A model generated the notes under the pieces. That model was not told the DNA's origin. It did no database searches and saw nothing but the letters and a program-made list of their open reading frames with translations. From Pyrrhosoma nymphula (taxonomy: Eukaryota > Arthropoda > Insecta > Odonata > Coenagrionidae): 64,000 nt of DNA. This document shows positions 1 through 13,092 of the stretch, one piece after another. The stretch is taken from contig OY754336.1 in NCBI GenBank assembly GCA_963573305.1, positions 1,736,001-1,800,000 of the forward strand, given 5' to 3'. The stretch's first letter is position 1. Each line of letters starts with the position of its first letter. A program made the position numbers and the translations under genes.

Positions 1-984
1 TGTTGAGGAAAGCGTGGAGCTCAATTTCTATCCTTGGGAGGATTCACATACGTGTAGTGACATTGTCATGGATACTGAAGATACTAAAAAAAAGAGAGAA
101 ATCCGTTAATGTTCCCTGCATTGGTGTTGTCAAAGCACGCTTCTTTGGCTGGAAGACGCCTTAGTGCTTATGAGCTAAATGTCTTGAAACAGGACATGGA
201 ACTATTTTTCTCCTCGTGGTCCATCTTAATTATTTTAAACTTTCACATAGTCTTTCTTTCCTCTGATCTTTCAATTTGATTTTTTGCTATGTTAACGTAC
301 CTCTATATACTTGACCGGTCTATCATCGATCATTCATTCAATTATTCTACCAGCTGATTGGTAGGTTCTTGGACAGTCCCCATTCTGCATCCCAATTTCA
401 TAGACATTGTCTCGCTTTCCCTCCTAAGGATGTCCCGCCATTAGATCGCTCTTCAATTCTTCATATACTCTACTTTCATTTACGATTTAATTTAATCTCG
501 AGTTTGCAATGTTAAAATGTAGAATTGAAGTAATGAGATATTGGATGTTGGATAGCAGAAAGAGTGACATGCTGCCGGTTTCGTTTATAACTATTGAAAT
601 TTCACTTCTCTGGTTCAAGTGTCATATGCGACTGCCAAATACTGCGATCCCGATTACCCTGAATTTTAAAATCGCCGAAGTATTTACCGGAAAATATTGA
701 ATACTTTGAAGCCTACTAAGGTCAGAGAAACTCGTTATCACAAATTTGTAGTATTCCTGCTTTCAATTGTCCACGGGAAAAAATACAACCAAAGGGGACG
801 CACTCTCTTTCGCAGATATTCTGCCCATTCCGATTGGCTGCTTGAACCTTGGTCACCTGCTTTGAGATGATTGAAACAAAAGGAAGGCTTGACGCCCACC
901 TTGTTGGCATCGGGAGAGCATCGTCAACCGTTCCGCCCTCTAGGTTTTCGGGAGTAAGATAGTATCGCGTAGGAAAGCTCACCT
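1..984. other. AT-rich noncoding stretch
   Basis: No gene, repeat or RNA could be recognised. Open frames on both strands are short and show no family resemblance. Confidence 0.5.
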
Positions 985-1897
985 TTGAGCCACCTCCCCT
1001 TTCCCCTCCTGCCCGTCATCCCCCACTGTCCTTATTTGCTATCTCCTCTTCTCGCCTTCGGATTCTTCTCGCCTTCTCTCCCCTCCTTTTGTTTTCTTCG
1101 TGCCCAGCTTTCTGCACCCTCCTCCGCCGCTTTCCCTCTCGTGACCCCGACCCCCTAGCCCCCGTCTCCGCCCCCGGGGGGCGAACTGCTGCTCCCCGCC
1201 GACGCCTCCTCCTCCGCTCTTCTTTGTCCCGAGAACTTTTCCTTATCTTGTCACGCTCCTCCTCTCCCGCCACCCCCAATTGTCTTCGCCCCTTTCCCGG
1301 TGTCAGGGTAATTCATATGCCGCAGTGGGTCACGGCCCCCTCCGAGCCGAGTTCGTGCATGTGCTCTCGTATAACATTAAGTTCGTCCCTGGCGCGCCTC
1401 ACGCTCCCATCCTTTATGTGCCCTCCCCCAAGCACTTGTGCGACGGTTTTCTCGAAAGACTCGGGGATGATTGACCGTCTCCTTCACTCGGCCGCGCGAT
1501 GTCGTTTTAATGCACGCTGCCCCGCCGCCGCCCTTGTTTTTGATGCCGCTGGGTCCTTCGCAGCCTACGTTACCCGTGTGTGTTGAAGCGACCACGCCTC
1601 CTCGTCGCATGGCCTCCTCGTGCCTCGTGGTGGGTTGTTTTTTCTCTCCTTTCGGTCGGCGAGCAGGTTACCGGAGAGGGAGATATAGTAGAGTGGAAGG
1701 GTCCGAGGGATGGGTTTACATATTACGCCATGCGTGTGCCCTCGTCCTTCCGGTAACGTTGGGCTCTCGAAAGGCTAATGCGGTGGCTGTTGCCGATATG
1801 CAAAGAGCCGTGTGCAGATGTGACTTGGTGGGTCCCATACAGACGCCGGTTCTGTCGGGGTAGCCTAGCTGCTTCCCCACCGCCCACGAATTCCACA
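985..1897. other. GC/CpG-rich pyrimidine-biased island, 5' part
   Basis: The plus strand is rich in CT with runs such as CTCCTCCTC and many CpG dinucleotides, unlike the AT-rich flanks. Overlapping open frames on both strands are low-complexity (Ser/Pro/Arg-rich) and are best explained by few stop codons in GC-rich DNA. It could be a CpG island or promoter-like region, but no TATA box, initiator or exon was identified. A LINE 3' fragment is inserted at its right side and the composition continues beyond that fragment to about 2620. Confidence 0.45.
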
Positions 1898-2386
1898 GCA
1901 CTCTTACGGCCACACCTTGAAAATGCAGCGAGCATATGGGATCCGATGCAGAAAGACTTAATTCGGGAACTTAATAAAATACAAAGGAAAGCTGCGCGAT
2001 TCGTAAAAAACTGCTACGGGCGTACAGACAGCGTTACACAGATGTTAAACGAATTAGGTTGGGAGCCGCTAGAGACTCGGAGGCTGCGCGCTAGGCTTAG
2101 ATTACTTGAGCAATTAAGAATAGATATCTTTAAGAGCGACACGGAGAACATCATATTAGAACCCTACTATATTTCCAGGTCCGACAGAAACGATAAATTA
2201 AGAGAGATATTTTGCCGAACGGATAGGTATGGGAATTCGTTTTCCCCCGAACAATAAGGGACTTTAATAAATGCTAGGCGTAATTTCATTAGAGCGTTTC
2301 CTTTTTATATGTAAACGGCTGGTGTCCTAACACCCCCGCCACACGCCTATTGAGGCGGCTTACGGGGTAGTATGTAGATGTAGATG
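1898..2386 (+). pseudogene. LINE family 1 copy A: 3' end of reverse transcriptase ORF plus 3'UTR and tail
   Basis: This is a 5'-truncated copy of the non-LTR retrotransposon seen on the minus strand at 12978-16010. The frame from about 1905 to 2257 matches the last ~115 residues of that copy, for example RELNKIQRKAARFVKNCYGR and LNELGWEPLETR. This is the helical region downstream of the reverse transcriptase. The 3'UTR carries the shared text around CCTATTGAGGCGGCTTACGGGG and ends in TATGTAGATGTAGATG, the family's tail. Next to the stop the reading frame has lost one T relative to copy B, so the terminal FFPRTIRDYNKC becomes FSPEQ. It lies inside a GC-rich island. It cannot encode a working protein. 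Truncation from the 5' end is typical of target-primed reverse transcription. Confidence 0.9.
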
Positions 2387-2620
2387 AAGTGGCGGTGGCG
2401 AAGTTGCGTCCGCGCCTCCGCTCCCGCTCGCCTCCCGCTGCCGCTCCCACCCCCACTCCGTCAGCCCACCCACCCGCGTCTCCCGCACCTTACACTCCGG
2501 GTTGGTGGTCCCTCTCATCCAGTGGCCGCTCCTGCCTTATGTTTCGCGTCTAGTTTTTCAATCACCCGTCTCTCTCCGTGTCCACTACTATCCTACAATG
2601 CTGTAACTTCCAAGAACCCT
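2387..2620. other. GC-rich island, 3' part
   Basis: Continuation of the CT-rich composition seen before the LINE insertion. No exon or RNA was recognised. Confidence 0.4.
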
Positions 2621-4647
2621 CCATGTCAGCTTTGTCTCCGCTATGATCTAACCTTCAGTGAAACTTGTTCTTCAATCGATGCTTTCAATACCATACTGAA
2701 GGTATACTCTCCGTCACGGGACACTCCCCGCGGTGTGACCTTGAGGAGTTGTGGAGGCTCGGACATGTTTATGTTTGTGTGCAAGTTTCTGTTTATGGTA
2801 GTTTCGTGGGATCTCCATTTAACGAGAAATAAACTTTGACTCGCCATTTTTACTGTTGTTTTGTGGGTGGGGATAATAAACGTGGGAACACCTCATTATG
2901 TCTACTGTATGTTTTGGTTTCTATTCGATCAATGTTCTTGACATTTTATTGAACCATTTAGTCGTATTTGGTATGAACTACAGTAGGTATTCAATCCTAT
3001 CGCTAGAATTTATTAACTAAATGTTTAATTTATGTTGAACGTAACTGTTCAGAGTAATGCTCAACACGTAGCGAAACACGGAAGCTTCTTTATCCTAAAT
3101 TTAATTGTTTTTTTAATCTTCTTGTTGAAATATTTTATGTAACTTTTAAAAGGATCATTTAAGCGCTCCTTATGCTCAATGCGGTGAAAATAATTTGATG
3201 GTTTTGTCATTATTTTCAACGGTTATTCAAAGAATCGCCTTCTTTTTGTCGAACAACCAATTTCAATATTATCTCGCTCGCCAAAAGGAGTGTCACCCAC
3301 CTATCACTCAGCTTAGCTGCCATGTCCATCCTCTCCCTCAGCATCTCCCTGGTCGTCTTCCTCGGCTCACGTTTTCCTCTTCCGGTCATCCTCCCTAGCC
3401 TCCTTTTTCCTTCGCATTCGCCGTCTCTTTTTATCGCTGCCATGCCTGAATTTCCGTTTCCCCACGCTCCTCTCTTCCTCATTCATTAGCATTGATTTCT
3501 CGCATCCCGTTCTACCAAGCTGTCTCGGCTCTCCTCCCCTATTCTGCCCCTTCCTCGTCCTTCCTTGTCTTCTCCCTCCTCCTTTATCTTTCTCATTCTC
3601 CTCTGATGGAACAATTGAGAGTCTTTTCTAAGGGCCGAAACATAAAGATATATTTCTCTGCATTGTAATTTCAAGTACTAAAGAGAGTAAAAATGATTAA
3701 GATATCTCTTGAACTGATCAGTTAACTCGAGGAAAATGGCAAATTATTCTTTATAGTTTATCGCTTCTACCTTCTCTGTCCTGAATCTATATAAAGCCAT
3801 GGACACTACAAATATTATCGCACACAAATATTATTTCTCATTCAATGTTTTGAACGTTTGCACGTACTTAATAAATATTAGCGTAACACTGGTACAGTTT
3901 TTGTGTCGGACGGAGCGTATAATCTCAGGGTGGTTATTAAAAAGTTGAACTTCAGCTTTAAACACCTACGTGTAAAATCAAAGGTTTCCAGCTCTACTTG
4001 GTGGAATTTTAACATGTTGAAATAATGAAAACGCTTCGTATTTACATACGTTTTTGGAAATTCAAAGTGTATTCATTATTTTAACCTCTTATACCTGGTT
4101 AGATGTACAATGCTCCACAGTTGAAATTCAAAAGCAGATTTCTATTAGGCTTTCATGTTTCGTTGAAGCAGATGTCGTCATTACGGATTGGTGCATTTTT
4201 GAAGTGTCGCTGCTCGTTCTATTAGTAGTTGGTGAGAAAAGGGTCTCCTCAGCGTTATCCCATTCTTTGGCTCACTTCAAAGTAAAGTAAGGTTTTTCCT
4301 GGATCTATTGGTTGATTAATACTTTCGTTTTTCTATGAATTTGTCCGTTCATGAGAATTTAGGTGGTAATTATTGTGCTTATTATTGAGTGCAGTTTCAC
4401 AGCGTCTGTTACTTAAGCTTTGCTTAATAATTTAGAGTATTGTATTAATTTATTAACTATGTATAAGCCTTTCTACTCTGGTAATGCTGAGGTTTGCATT
4501 AAATTGGTAAGTTATAGCTAGTTCAAAACGATAGTTCAAAACAAAACTATTTGCATTTTCATAAGTGGCATGTTGATGGATCACTTCAGCGTAGCAGGGT
4601 GCTCCTTGCTTGAGAACGCTCTCAAGTCGCGCAGGCATTTGTTCAGC
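2621..4647. other. AT-rich noncoding stretch with a CT-rich patch
   Basis: Nothing recognisable. A pyrimidine-rich patch lies at about 3290-3610. Short open frames in it are low-complexity. Confidence 0.45.
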
Positions 4648-4822
4648 GTATTGAATGAAAAGCCGTAACTTAGTGATTCCACATTTATTTATTGTAAACG
4701 ACCCGGGTTTCGACGTAGCACGTCATCATCTGACCTGATGATGATGACGTGCTACGTCGAAACCCGGGTCGTTTACAATAAATAAATGTGGAATCACAAA
4801 GTTACGGCTTTTCATTCAATAT
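4648..4822. repeat. Hairpin element 1 (83-bp inverted arms, 9-bp loop)
   Basis: The left arm 4648-4730 and the right arm 4740-4822 are reverse complements with about one mismatch (A/T near CCGTAACTT(A/T)GTGATT). The loop is about TGACCTGAT. Toward the apex the arms contain CCCGGGTTTCGACGTAGCACG, and toward the base a run around AATAAATAAATG. The near identity of the arms indicates a young foldback element or a hairpin-type MITE. No target-site duplication could be fixed with confidence, and there is no coding capacity. The apex motif resembles the apices of the hairpins at 21918 and 35784. Confidence 0.9.
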
Positions 4823-6059
4823 GCTAAGCAAATTCCATAAAGTTACGCCTGAGACAACGGAATTTGTTCAGCGTGTTTCCAGACCTCTTAGCCTGTTGCC
4901 AGGTTCTGGCTCTCTTTGGCGTTTCAATCGCTGAATTTTGAGGGCAATGAGTCGATCGATAGACGTATGCATTTTCTTCTTCTCGCCCTACGCTTTTCCG
5001 GGAATTTTGACCTCTTACTCATGGCGGGTATTGTCAATATTCTTCAACCCTTGAAATCCCTCAAGTCGGTTCACTCCTGCAAAGTATATTTTAATTTAGT
5101 GTGTGTTTCAAATGGTTTACGAGTTAAATGATCTCATCAGTCATTTGGGCTACGGGAAGCGAATAATATGACTCCGCGTTTACAGGATGCGAACTGGTGT
5201 CCAAGTACATGTAATATTAATGCGGATGCTCTGCAGTTGTTTTTTTTGGTTTGCCATCAGTCATCGTACTTCTTGCTATTCCCCACCCTCGACTTCTTCG
5301 TTGCGCTAAGAAGCGATGCGGCTCGTCGATCCAAGGATTAGCGTGTATCGATTTCGATGTGAACGTGAATCATTTCAAGTTGATAGTGTAAGATAGATCA
5401 TTTAGCGCTCTATAGGTTATACGCCAGGTGCAGCGGTAACCTTTTTGGTCCCAACTAATATCATTTTGATTGGTACCTACACTCCGTCTCGTATCTCATT
5501 GTGGGGCGTCCCACTTGCTTTGGCTATCGTGAGGACGAAAGAAAAAATCGTATTCTCTTACAGTCAGGTGAGAAAAACCTCTATGGCCATCAGGTACATA
5601 ATTAGCATCGTCATTGTCGGTAGATTACTCTAATGAATGTAAGATCCAAGTCTACTGTCGTTCCGGCTCGACGACATTTCTCTGGATGCATGTATGTACT
5701 TACTAGTAGGAAATTTGATCGTCTTGACTGTAGAAGTTTTGCGTTTTGTTTTCACGTGGAAACTTCGTTTCGAAGTGCTTACTATTTTCCTTTGACAAAG
5801 TCGGCTGGAGTACGTCTGGAAATGTTGATAATAATAAAATCGTATTTCTCCTTTCAACGTGCCTATATCGAATAACATTTTTCTTCAAATGAACTAATCG
5901 TGGAATCGAGATGAACTTTCTATTGACGCCAGTTATCTGAGGAACTTCGAAATTTTTCTCGGAATAACAATAATATTAAATCATATTTAATTAACAATAA
6001 AATAATGTCAATAAAGTCACGTTTTCAAATGTACTTAAACTCATATTATAATAAACGGC
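4823..6059. other. AT-rich noncoding stretch
   Basis: No gene or repeat recognised. Open frames at 5445-5888 overlap each other on both strands and show no known domains. Confidence 0.4.
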
Positions 6060-6500
6060 TGTGAACTAGACGTATTACCCGGCTTTGCACGGGTTCATTT
6101 CATTAAACTTTATATTATTTTTGTAATATACATAGTTGTTGCTCTATCTGTTCTTGCCCGTCAGGGTGTTAAATTAGTCGATAGTGTGAACTCTTCCAAT
6201 GGGCAACCTAGGCAACGGATGAAAGAAGCCGTTCTTGCGCAGAAAGGGTCTAAAAGCCAGTCTCGGTGAGTCTGAATGGATTTTCAACTTTGACATTAAA
6301 TTATTCGGAGCCTAATTGCGCTATGGGAACGGGTCAGAAAGTATTTTGTTGGATATTTCATGGGAATTCAGAACATCGCCCTCCACTTTTGTCGGTTTCC
6401 TCACCGTTTTCGAGATATTCGTGAAAAATCGCCATGCTACACGTTCAAAATTTGCTTTAGGGGGTGGAAAAGGGAGGTGAGGGTAGTTTTTTAAAATTAA
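6060..6500 (+). repeat. Possible dispersed repeat with CCCGGCTTTGCACGGG hairpin
   Basis: At 6079-6096 the sequence ACCCGGCTTTGCACGGGT forms a small stem-loop. Similar 'cccgg-tttgc-cgggt' motifs are common in dispersed arthropod repeats near non-LTR element 3' ends or SINEs (general knowledge, not checked). About 330 bp downstream the stretch CTCACCGTTTTCGAGATATT also has the look of a repeated consensus. Boundaries and class are uncertain; only one copy is visible here. Confidence 0.3.
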
Positions 6501-8299
6501 ATGTAAATATCAGCTTCCTTCTTGTTTTGAACTGTTAATGTGCAAACTTTCTTCACGATCAGAATAAAACTGTATTAAAGACAGACGCAAACATCGTATC
6601 TATAGGTACATAGAGATAACCTTGATAACTCTGTACACAGAAACAATGTAATCTTTATTTGTCGATGACAAACAAAGCAACATGCATCCTCAACACATGA
6701 AACGTGATATATAAACTTACGGCAGTATTGCACCTGTTTGTTTTGATAGCTCATATTTTTTTCCGTGTTGCCAAACTTGTTTGGAAATGGCGGCTATGGA
6801 ACGGAAGTATCTAAGTCTGTTCATCGCTTTTCAATCTTAAGCATCCGTCTTGCGTGATCGATAAGGGTCTAAGAAAAAATATATTTTATAATTTGATGAT
6901 TGCGTGAAGTTTTTTGATATAGCCTTGTCGGGGAACATTTCGTGAAAGGAAATACTTAAGGTTTAGGTGTTACCATAAGAGTCATGTAACTTGAGGCAGA
7001 ATATGACGATTTCCAAATCTTGTTATTGTTGCTAAATCGCCATTCACCCGTTATTTTTTTCTTCAGATTGACGGAAAAATGTTCATTCTTTAGCATGTTA
7101 AGGTTTTGCATGTAATCGTATACGTGTATTTCCATTGGTGCTTATTTTTTTCCGGTTTTACAAATAATTTCAATTAACTAAAAGTTTCTTATTTGCTCCA
7201 AATTAAAATAATTTTCTTAGTGTAGTTATAAAATGAGGAACTTTGAACCATAGGCATTAATATCGTCTGTGGCATCAGAATGGAAACTTTCATTGGAAAG
7301 TCTCACCTCAAAGGTAATCTTCAATCTCCTGAGTAATTGATGCCAATTATATCCCTATGAAAATCATGGATCTAGAAAATTTCCAGGAGGTATGTGGCGA
7401 TTTGGGACAATTTATCTACGTTGATTGGGAATAACCAAGATTGACCCTATGATTTTGTGAACGAGGTTTTCATTTATTCAACTGATGGTCATACCAATTG
7501 GTCGGTTAGTTGCATGATGACCTGCTCGCCGTGACTATTTGCTCGTCCCAAAAGTGTCACTGGGGAAAGTGGGGGATCATCGTCCTCCCCTGGATCGACC
7601 TCTGCCTAATGGCCAATGAAATATTTATGTACTCACTCTTTGCGTGGCTAGAGAATGCTTGATGTTTTTGGAGCATGTGGTGATTCAGTTGTGCCCATTC
7701 ACGAACATGACTCGATATTATCGCAAAATGTCTGAATAAACACTGTGTGTACAGTAGAATGATTTTTTTTCTTGTCGATAACCCAGCGTGACCTCACAAA
7801 CCAAGGACCACTAAACGAATGGTACTGCACCTTCGTAGATGTTATCTCTTGTCATTTCAAAGCGGAAATAGCCTTTCCTTCGGCTCTATGGCGAGGAATT
7901 CCATTTTCTTTTTTGATGATAATGACGCAATTTTTTTAATCTTTCAATAATACGTTTCAAATTATGTCTGCGATAAGAGGTGTTGATGTTGTACACTTGA
8001 GAGGATCTTTGCAAGTTTGCCCGTTTGCAGGCGTTCTACATTATTGCTCTAAGGGTTAAGGTTTATTCGGAATGAACGTTCACCCTCGATCGAAATTGTC
8101 GCCTTCCTTTTAAATTACTGAGCTAGGCCTGTATTTAAAAATCCGCTCGCATTCGCACTGTATTGCCCCAGTTAAAAACGAAAGAAAGGAGTTCCGGGCG
8201 TATGAGTCTCATCTTTCTACCCTTATCTGTCTCAACACCAACCAAGAGTTCACATCCTGCCTTCCTGCATGAAAACTACTCGCCCGAGGGTTTAAACTC
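6501..8299. other. AT-rich noncoding stretch
   Basis: No coding region, RNA or repeat recognised. Confidence 0.45.
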
Positions 8300-9000
8300 C
8301 TCTCTCACTCTCAAGTCGTGGTACTTACGATTTCTTTAGGCTCCCCCATACGTCACCCAGGGCTACTTCCTTACCTTCAGCTCTGCATTTTCTCGCTCCA
8401 TGCAAATTTCTCCCGTCTCCGCTCCCACCTCTCGTCCCCTCCCCCCCTTCATGCGACACCGGACCCCTTGTTCTCTGCGCTTAAGAAATCCTCCGCCCCC
8501 GCGCCTACCCGGCAGCCACCACTGTTTCGTGCATTGTCCGCGGTTAGTGTGTTGTCGGGCCATCCTGTCCATTCTTCTCCCCTTTGGGTCTTCGCACTTC
8601 TCCCGCTTCCCCACCTCTCGTCAACGTTCCAACCTCCTTCCTCCATCTCCTCTTTTCATTCTCACCTCCCTCCCATCGCCTTCTCCCCAACTCTCTCCAC
8701 TCCGCCCCGTGTGCCTCCGCTCTCTATAGACCCTTATCTTGTCTCCTCCGCTTGCACCGAGCTCGTTGGTGCATTCTGGCTCCCCGGAGCCATGTGGATG
8801 AGGGGGGGCCCTGGCGTCTCTGTCTGCCCCTCTTCGCATTTGATTCCTACCCCCTCTGCTGCTCCCTTCTCGAGTCGTTCGGTGGCTTTTCAGAGGACTT
8901 GCCTTCCCTTTCACGCCTCTCCGCCTCCTCTGCCTCACAATTCTCCTCTCCGCCTCCTCTGCCTCACAATTCTCGCTTCAAACTAACCTCAAAAGTCGTA
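8300..9000. other. GC/CpG-rich pyrimidine-biased island
   Basis: Strongly CT-rich on the plus strand. It carries a 222-codon open frame (8318-8986) whose product is almost all Ser, Pro, Leu, His and Arg with no domain. Frames on the opposite strand are equally open, so composition rather than selection explains it. A 29-bp tandem duplication lies inside. Confidence 0.45.
8916..8973 (+). repeat. 29-bp tandem duplication (2 copies)
   Basis: Units at 8916-8944 and 8945-8973 are identical, each starting CCTCTCCGCCTCCTCTGCC and ending CACAATTCT. The length is not a multiple of three, so the duplication would shift any reading frame. This argues against the overlapping open frame being a gene. Confidence 0.9.
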
Positions 9001-12000
9001 AGTTATTCACTCAAGATACCATCCGCCCTCGCACAAAGTATCGCCCCTCGACTTCCGTTCGGTTATGACATTTTTTTTGGGTGTCATCCACGCTGATGTG
9101 TGTCACGAAATCCTGGAATTCATCGCTTGGAATTGACTGAAGTGGTTCGAGATATTGTATTAGATTTCCTTCGATTTTTTAAAGCTGCATTAGTCGGCGC
9201 TAAAATTATCCTACTCCAATAATTACGAGCATCTTAAGTTCTTCCACTTTGATATAGTTCGTTCTGTTAATTTAAGATGCCTTCTTATTTATTAAGTGAA
9301 TACAACGTCATGAAAATTGATGATTGATGGCTGTCCCGGCGGCCGACAGGATAATCAACTCTTTTAACTCACTATTATGATGCAATTTCAAACTTTAAAG
9401 AGGATATTATGTTAAAATACATTGTCCTATACTCGAATAATGTCCGTAGTGTAAGTCCTTGATGGATTTGTAAAATTCTGCTTTTTGTTTCTCTGTCAAA
9501 ATAACTGCAAAATTCGTAATTGAATTCATGTATATGTTCTTTATTCAAACTACTTTGATTGAGTAAGATCAGTATTCTCGAATAATGTGATGTCCTATTC
9601 CCTTATTGCATTAATTGTAATTTTCTGTTGGCTTCCATCGGTCGGGTTACTCCTGAAGTAAATCATAGGTGTATGTTTTATTGCTTCTGGTATGATATTA
9701 AATCATTAAGATTGCTGTTTAAATTTACAAGTATTGCAATAGGAAGTTTTTAAATTGATTAATAATATTTATTCCATTTTTACTAAGAAAATATATTTGG
9801 CGATGAATGTGGTTTCATTTAGCCCTTTCGTTATGTTTGGCGTTTGAAAATCGTCGAGCATAAGGAGTAATCGAAGCATTTGCTGCACTTCATCTCCCAG
9901 AGTGTATTGGAATTGAGAAATTTGTGTCATCCGTGTATTGAAAATAAGCTCACGCGTGCATGCTTGTTTACATTGGGAGGATGGTTTTTACCATTATGTA
10001 GGTGACTTTATATTCTCATGGTGCAAATGTATTTGTTTTTGTGCAAAGAGTGCTATTTCTGCCCGCTTTCCCTGCAATTTTTACGGTCTGTCCGATTTGC
10101 GAGTTATAATTTCATTGAAAATTCGAACTCGAATTTGAGATTGTGTTTGTATCCTGATTAAATTGAATTTAAATCTAGAAAGAGTTAATCATGTCATCGG
10201 TCTTCAAATACATTGAAGCCAAACAGAAATCGTTGTTGCAATAACGGTTTCGGCTAATTCACGACAGTTCGAATGAATGCGTTAGCTGCACGAAGGGAAA
10301 CTATATTAGGTAACGCGTAATCTACGTAAGCTAGGAAGAGATAAAATTATCTGAAAATATTTTTAATTTTAATTTGTTGTCCTGCGAATAAAATATATGA
10401 ATTCTCTCATTTAAATATTTGTGGCTTTGTTTATTTTATGCGTTGTTCTAATTGAGTTAAATGGCTGGATGAGATGATTTAATCACCTTAGTTTACCTTC
10501 TGTGATACGTCGACTCCATTTCTGATAGTTTAAAGTTTTTCAGCTCCTTAATAATTTAGAGCCGCATGATATCATGGTTCACATGGAACAAAACTTAGGA
10601 CTAGAATCAGGTGGTTTAGGCCTTTAAATTTTGATAAAAGTAAACTAGCTTGAAAGCATCCGCGCACAGTGGTGACTGGTGATACTGTCTCCAACTTATC
10701 GCTCGCTGTTTTTTCGCCCAGAATACTTTCATTCTACTACATAATAATAAAGTCGTCAGATTAATTTAAACGACTTCTATTGTTAGATAATACCTACCAT
10801 TATTATTTCATTTCTTGATGTTAATCAAAAATCACTCCACTTAACGAAATACTATTGACCGTAGTGTTTGTGGGTGACTATGATACCAACCTGTGAAGTT
10901 GGTAGAATAATTTTGTTTCTATACCGATGTAATCTAATCGTAAAATCTCTTTCTCTTAGACACCCTAGCATGCTCTCAGGATATAATTAATGGGTGGATC
11001 ATGAGGTTAAAGCTTTTGAAAAGAAGTGGGTGACAGAATGAGGCTTTGTTGTGTGGATGTAATCACGTAATGGGTGGAATTTGTAATGTGGAAGGAATTT
11101 TTCCGTCTCTTTCACTTCTTTGTAAAGTTCTCTTTTGACTCTTAAATAAAAAAATTAATCACTCTCGACCGTCGCCGTCCCTTTCTCATCATTCAACTCT
11201 TTTGGTTTGGACCTCCAAATTAACACAAATGAAAAAAATTCAGGATCCACGGATAGAATTCTCCTGCGCAGAACTTCTGAGAAAAAAACAACTTATTTGA
11301 GGTGCTGAGAATAACATTGCCGACTGAATTCATTGCGCGTGTATTTTTCTATTAAACACCTTCCGTTTACAGTCATTTGAAAATGTCCGTCTGCTAATTT
11401 TTTTCGTACTGCGAAGAATGGTACAGTTGTTAGTGCCCGCTTACTGTGGATTCACGTCTTCGTACCGTCGTCTTAATGTGCATTGCGTACCTCTCGCCCT
11501 GTATACTTCGGCATGACTTGCCTCCCTCCTACGACCAACTTCTTATTCGCACTAAGAGTTGAGGTGGAATGGTATTTAGCCATTTTGGAAACAGTGTTCT
11601 ACAATTTCAATGCTTATGGGAACCATCTTGTTTTGCTGCAGTCATTAGTCTCAAGCATGCATTTGAATACCCTACTTTTCGGATAGTGATACAATAATAC
11701 GGTGAAACGTTTCATGCCCTTTTCAATTCGTGGAGAAGTACTTCTTAGAAAAGAATGAATATTCAACACTTCTGGTCGGTCGTTTTTACCACCGATTGAA
11801 GTATCCTCCTACTGGAGTTTTTTGTTGTTCATCTAGCTCTATCCGCCAGGGCATGTGGTTGTCTTAGTCAGGAATGAATTGATTTGCAAATTATTTTAAT
11901 CAGTTAGTGCAATCTTTCCACATGGGCATTGGCCCTTTTGTTTGGTCGGTTAGTTGAGGGTAGAACTCCCCTTACGCCAAGTCGCTAGGCTTGTGAAATC

Positions 12001-12977
12001 GTGCGCTTTGGGAAGGGGCGGCATCAACTTATCCCAGGACATTGAAAAGACCCTTCAAAATCCTGGCTTCCACAACATTCTACCGCTGAAGTATGCACAG
12101 TGGGTCACTATATTCAGGGTTTTGAGGCATGAATTGGACAACCTTTTGGAAAACTTTTTGGTATCGAACAGTGAGTGACAATAAAATATTAACTGATCAA
12201 TATACATTCAAAAGGCTAACCATAATTCGATAGCATGGCATATACAATCTTGTTGTAGTTTAAAAATTAATGTCTATTTTAAACATTGGTGGAGTTATGG
12301 CCAAATACAATTTTAGGATTGAATTGTCATAAACGTCCATTTATTCCACAAGACCCTCGCTTTAATTCTCATATTTGCCGTACCATAACATTTAACCATT
12401 ACTACAAAAAGCTTAACAGCCATCTATAGTTTGGTGGTCAGTTACTATACTCCATCCTCCCTCCTTGAAATATTTCCTTCCTTAAAGTGTTTCAATTTAG
12501 TTCAGCATACCACCTTTCATTTCACTTGCCTATCCTTTTCCTCCCTCTCCCAACTTACAAAGCCTTTCCCTTTAGAAGAGCCTTTCAGGATCTCATTTCC
12601 TCTACTTACCTACTATCTGACATGATGTGGTACCCTAAATTTCCTTCACTCTGTTACTTAACTTCAATGCCTAGCCAAGTTTCTCTTTTCTTTCTTTCTT
12701 AATTTATCTATCCTTCTCCAGACCCACTCCTCATATGACTTCAGTCTATACCCACCCTCTCAACGTTAGCAATGGTTCCAGTTCCACCAACAACCCAAAT
12801 CAAACCCTTTATTAAACCTTCCAATCTAACGTTTTGTTTGCATCCTAAATCGGGACCTGAGACATACCATATCCTCCATCATTAAATTCTTGAATGTTGC
12901 TGATACAAGACGTTTAATATCTTGAGTAGAGCACCTCGTTCCACTAAAATTCTGCCCCAGTTACAACTTCATTCCAC
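9001..12977. other. AT-rich noncoding stretch
   Basis: About 4 kb with no recognisable gene, RNA or mobile element. The open frames (for example 9938-10138 and 11954-12178) are short and unrelated to known domains. Confidence 0.45.
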
Positions 12978-13092
12978 TATTTCATCTACATCTACATACT
13001 ACCCCGCAAGTCGCCTCAATAGGCGTGTGGAGGGGGGTGTTAGAACACCAGCCGTTTACATATAAAAAGGAAACGCTCTAATGAAATTACGC

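Noticed and set aside
4731..4770. Hammerhead-ribozyme-like core (CTGATGA ... GACGT-GCT-ACGTC ... GAAA) in hairpin 1
   Set aside because: There is an extra base between CTGATGA and stem II, no proper stem I/cleavage triplet arrangement, and the string is part of a long inverted repeat that would pair with the other arm.
8318..8986. 222-codon open frame
   Set aside because: Same compositional explanation; contains a 29-bp (non-multiple-of-three) tandem duplication and has equally open antisense frames.
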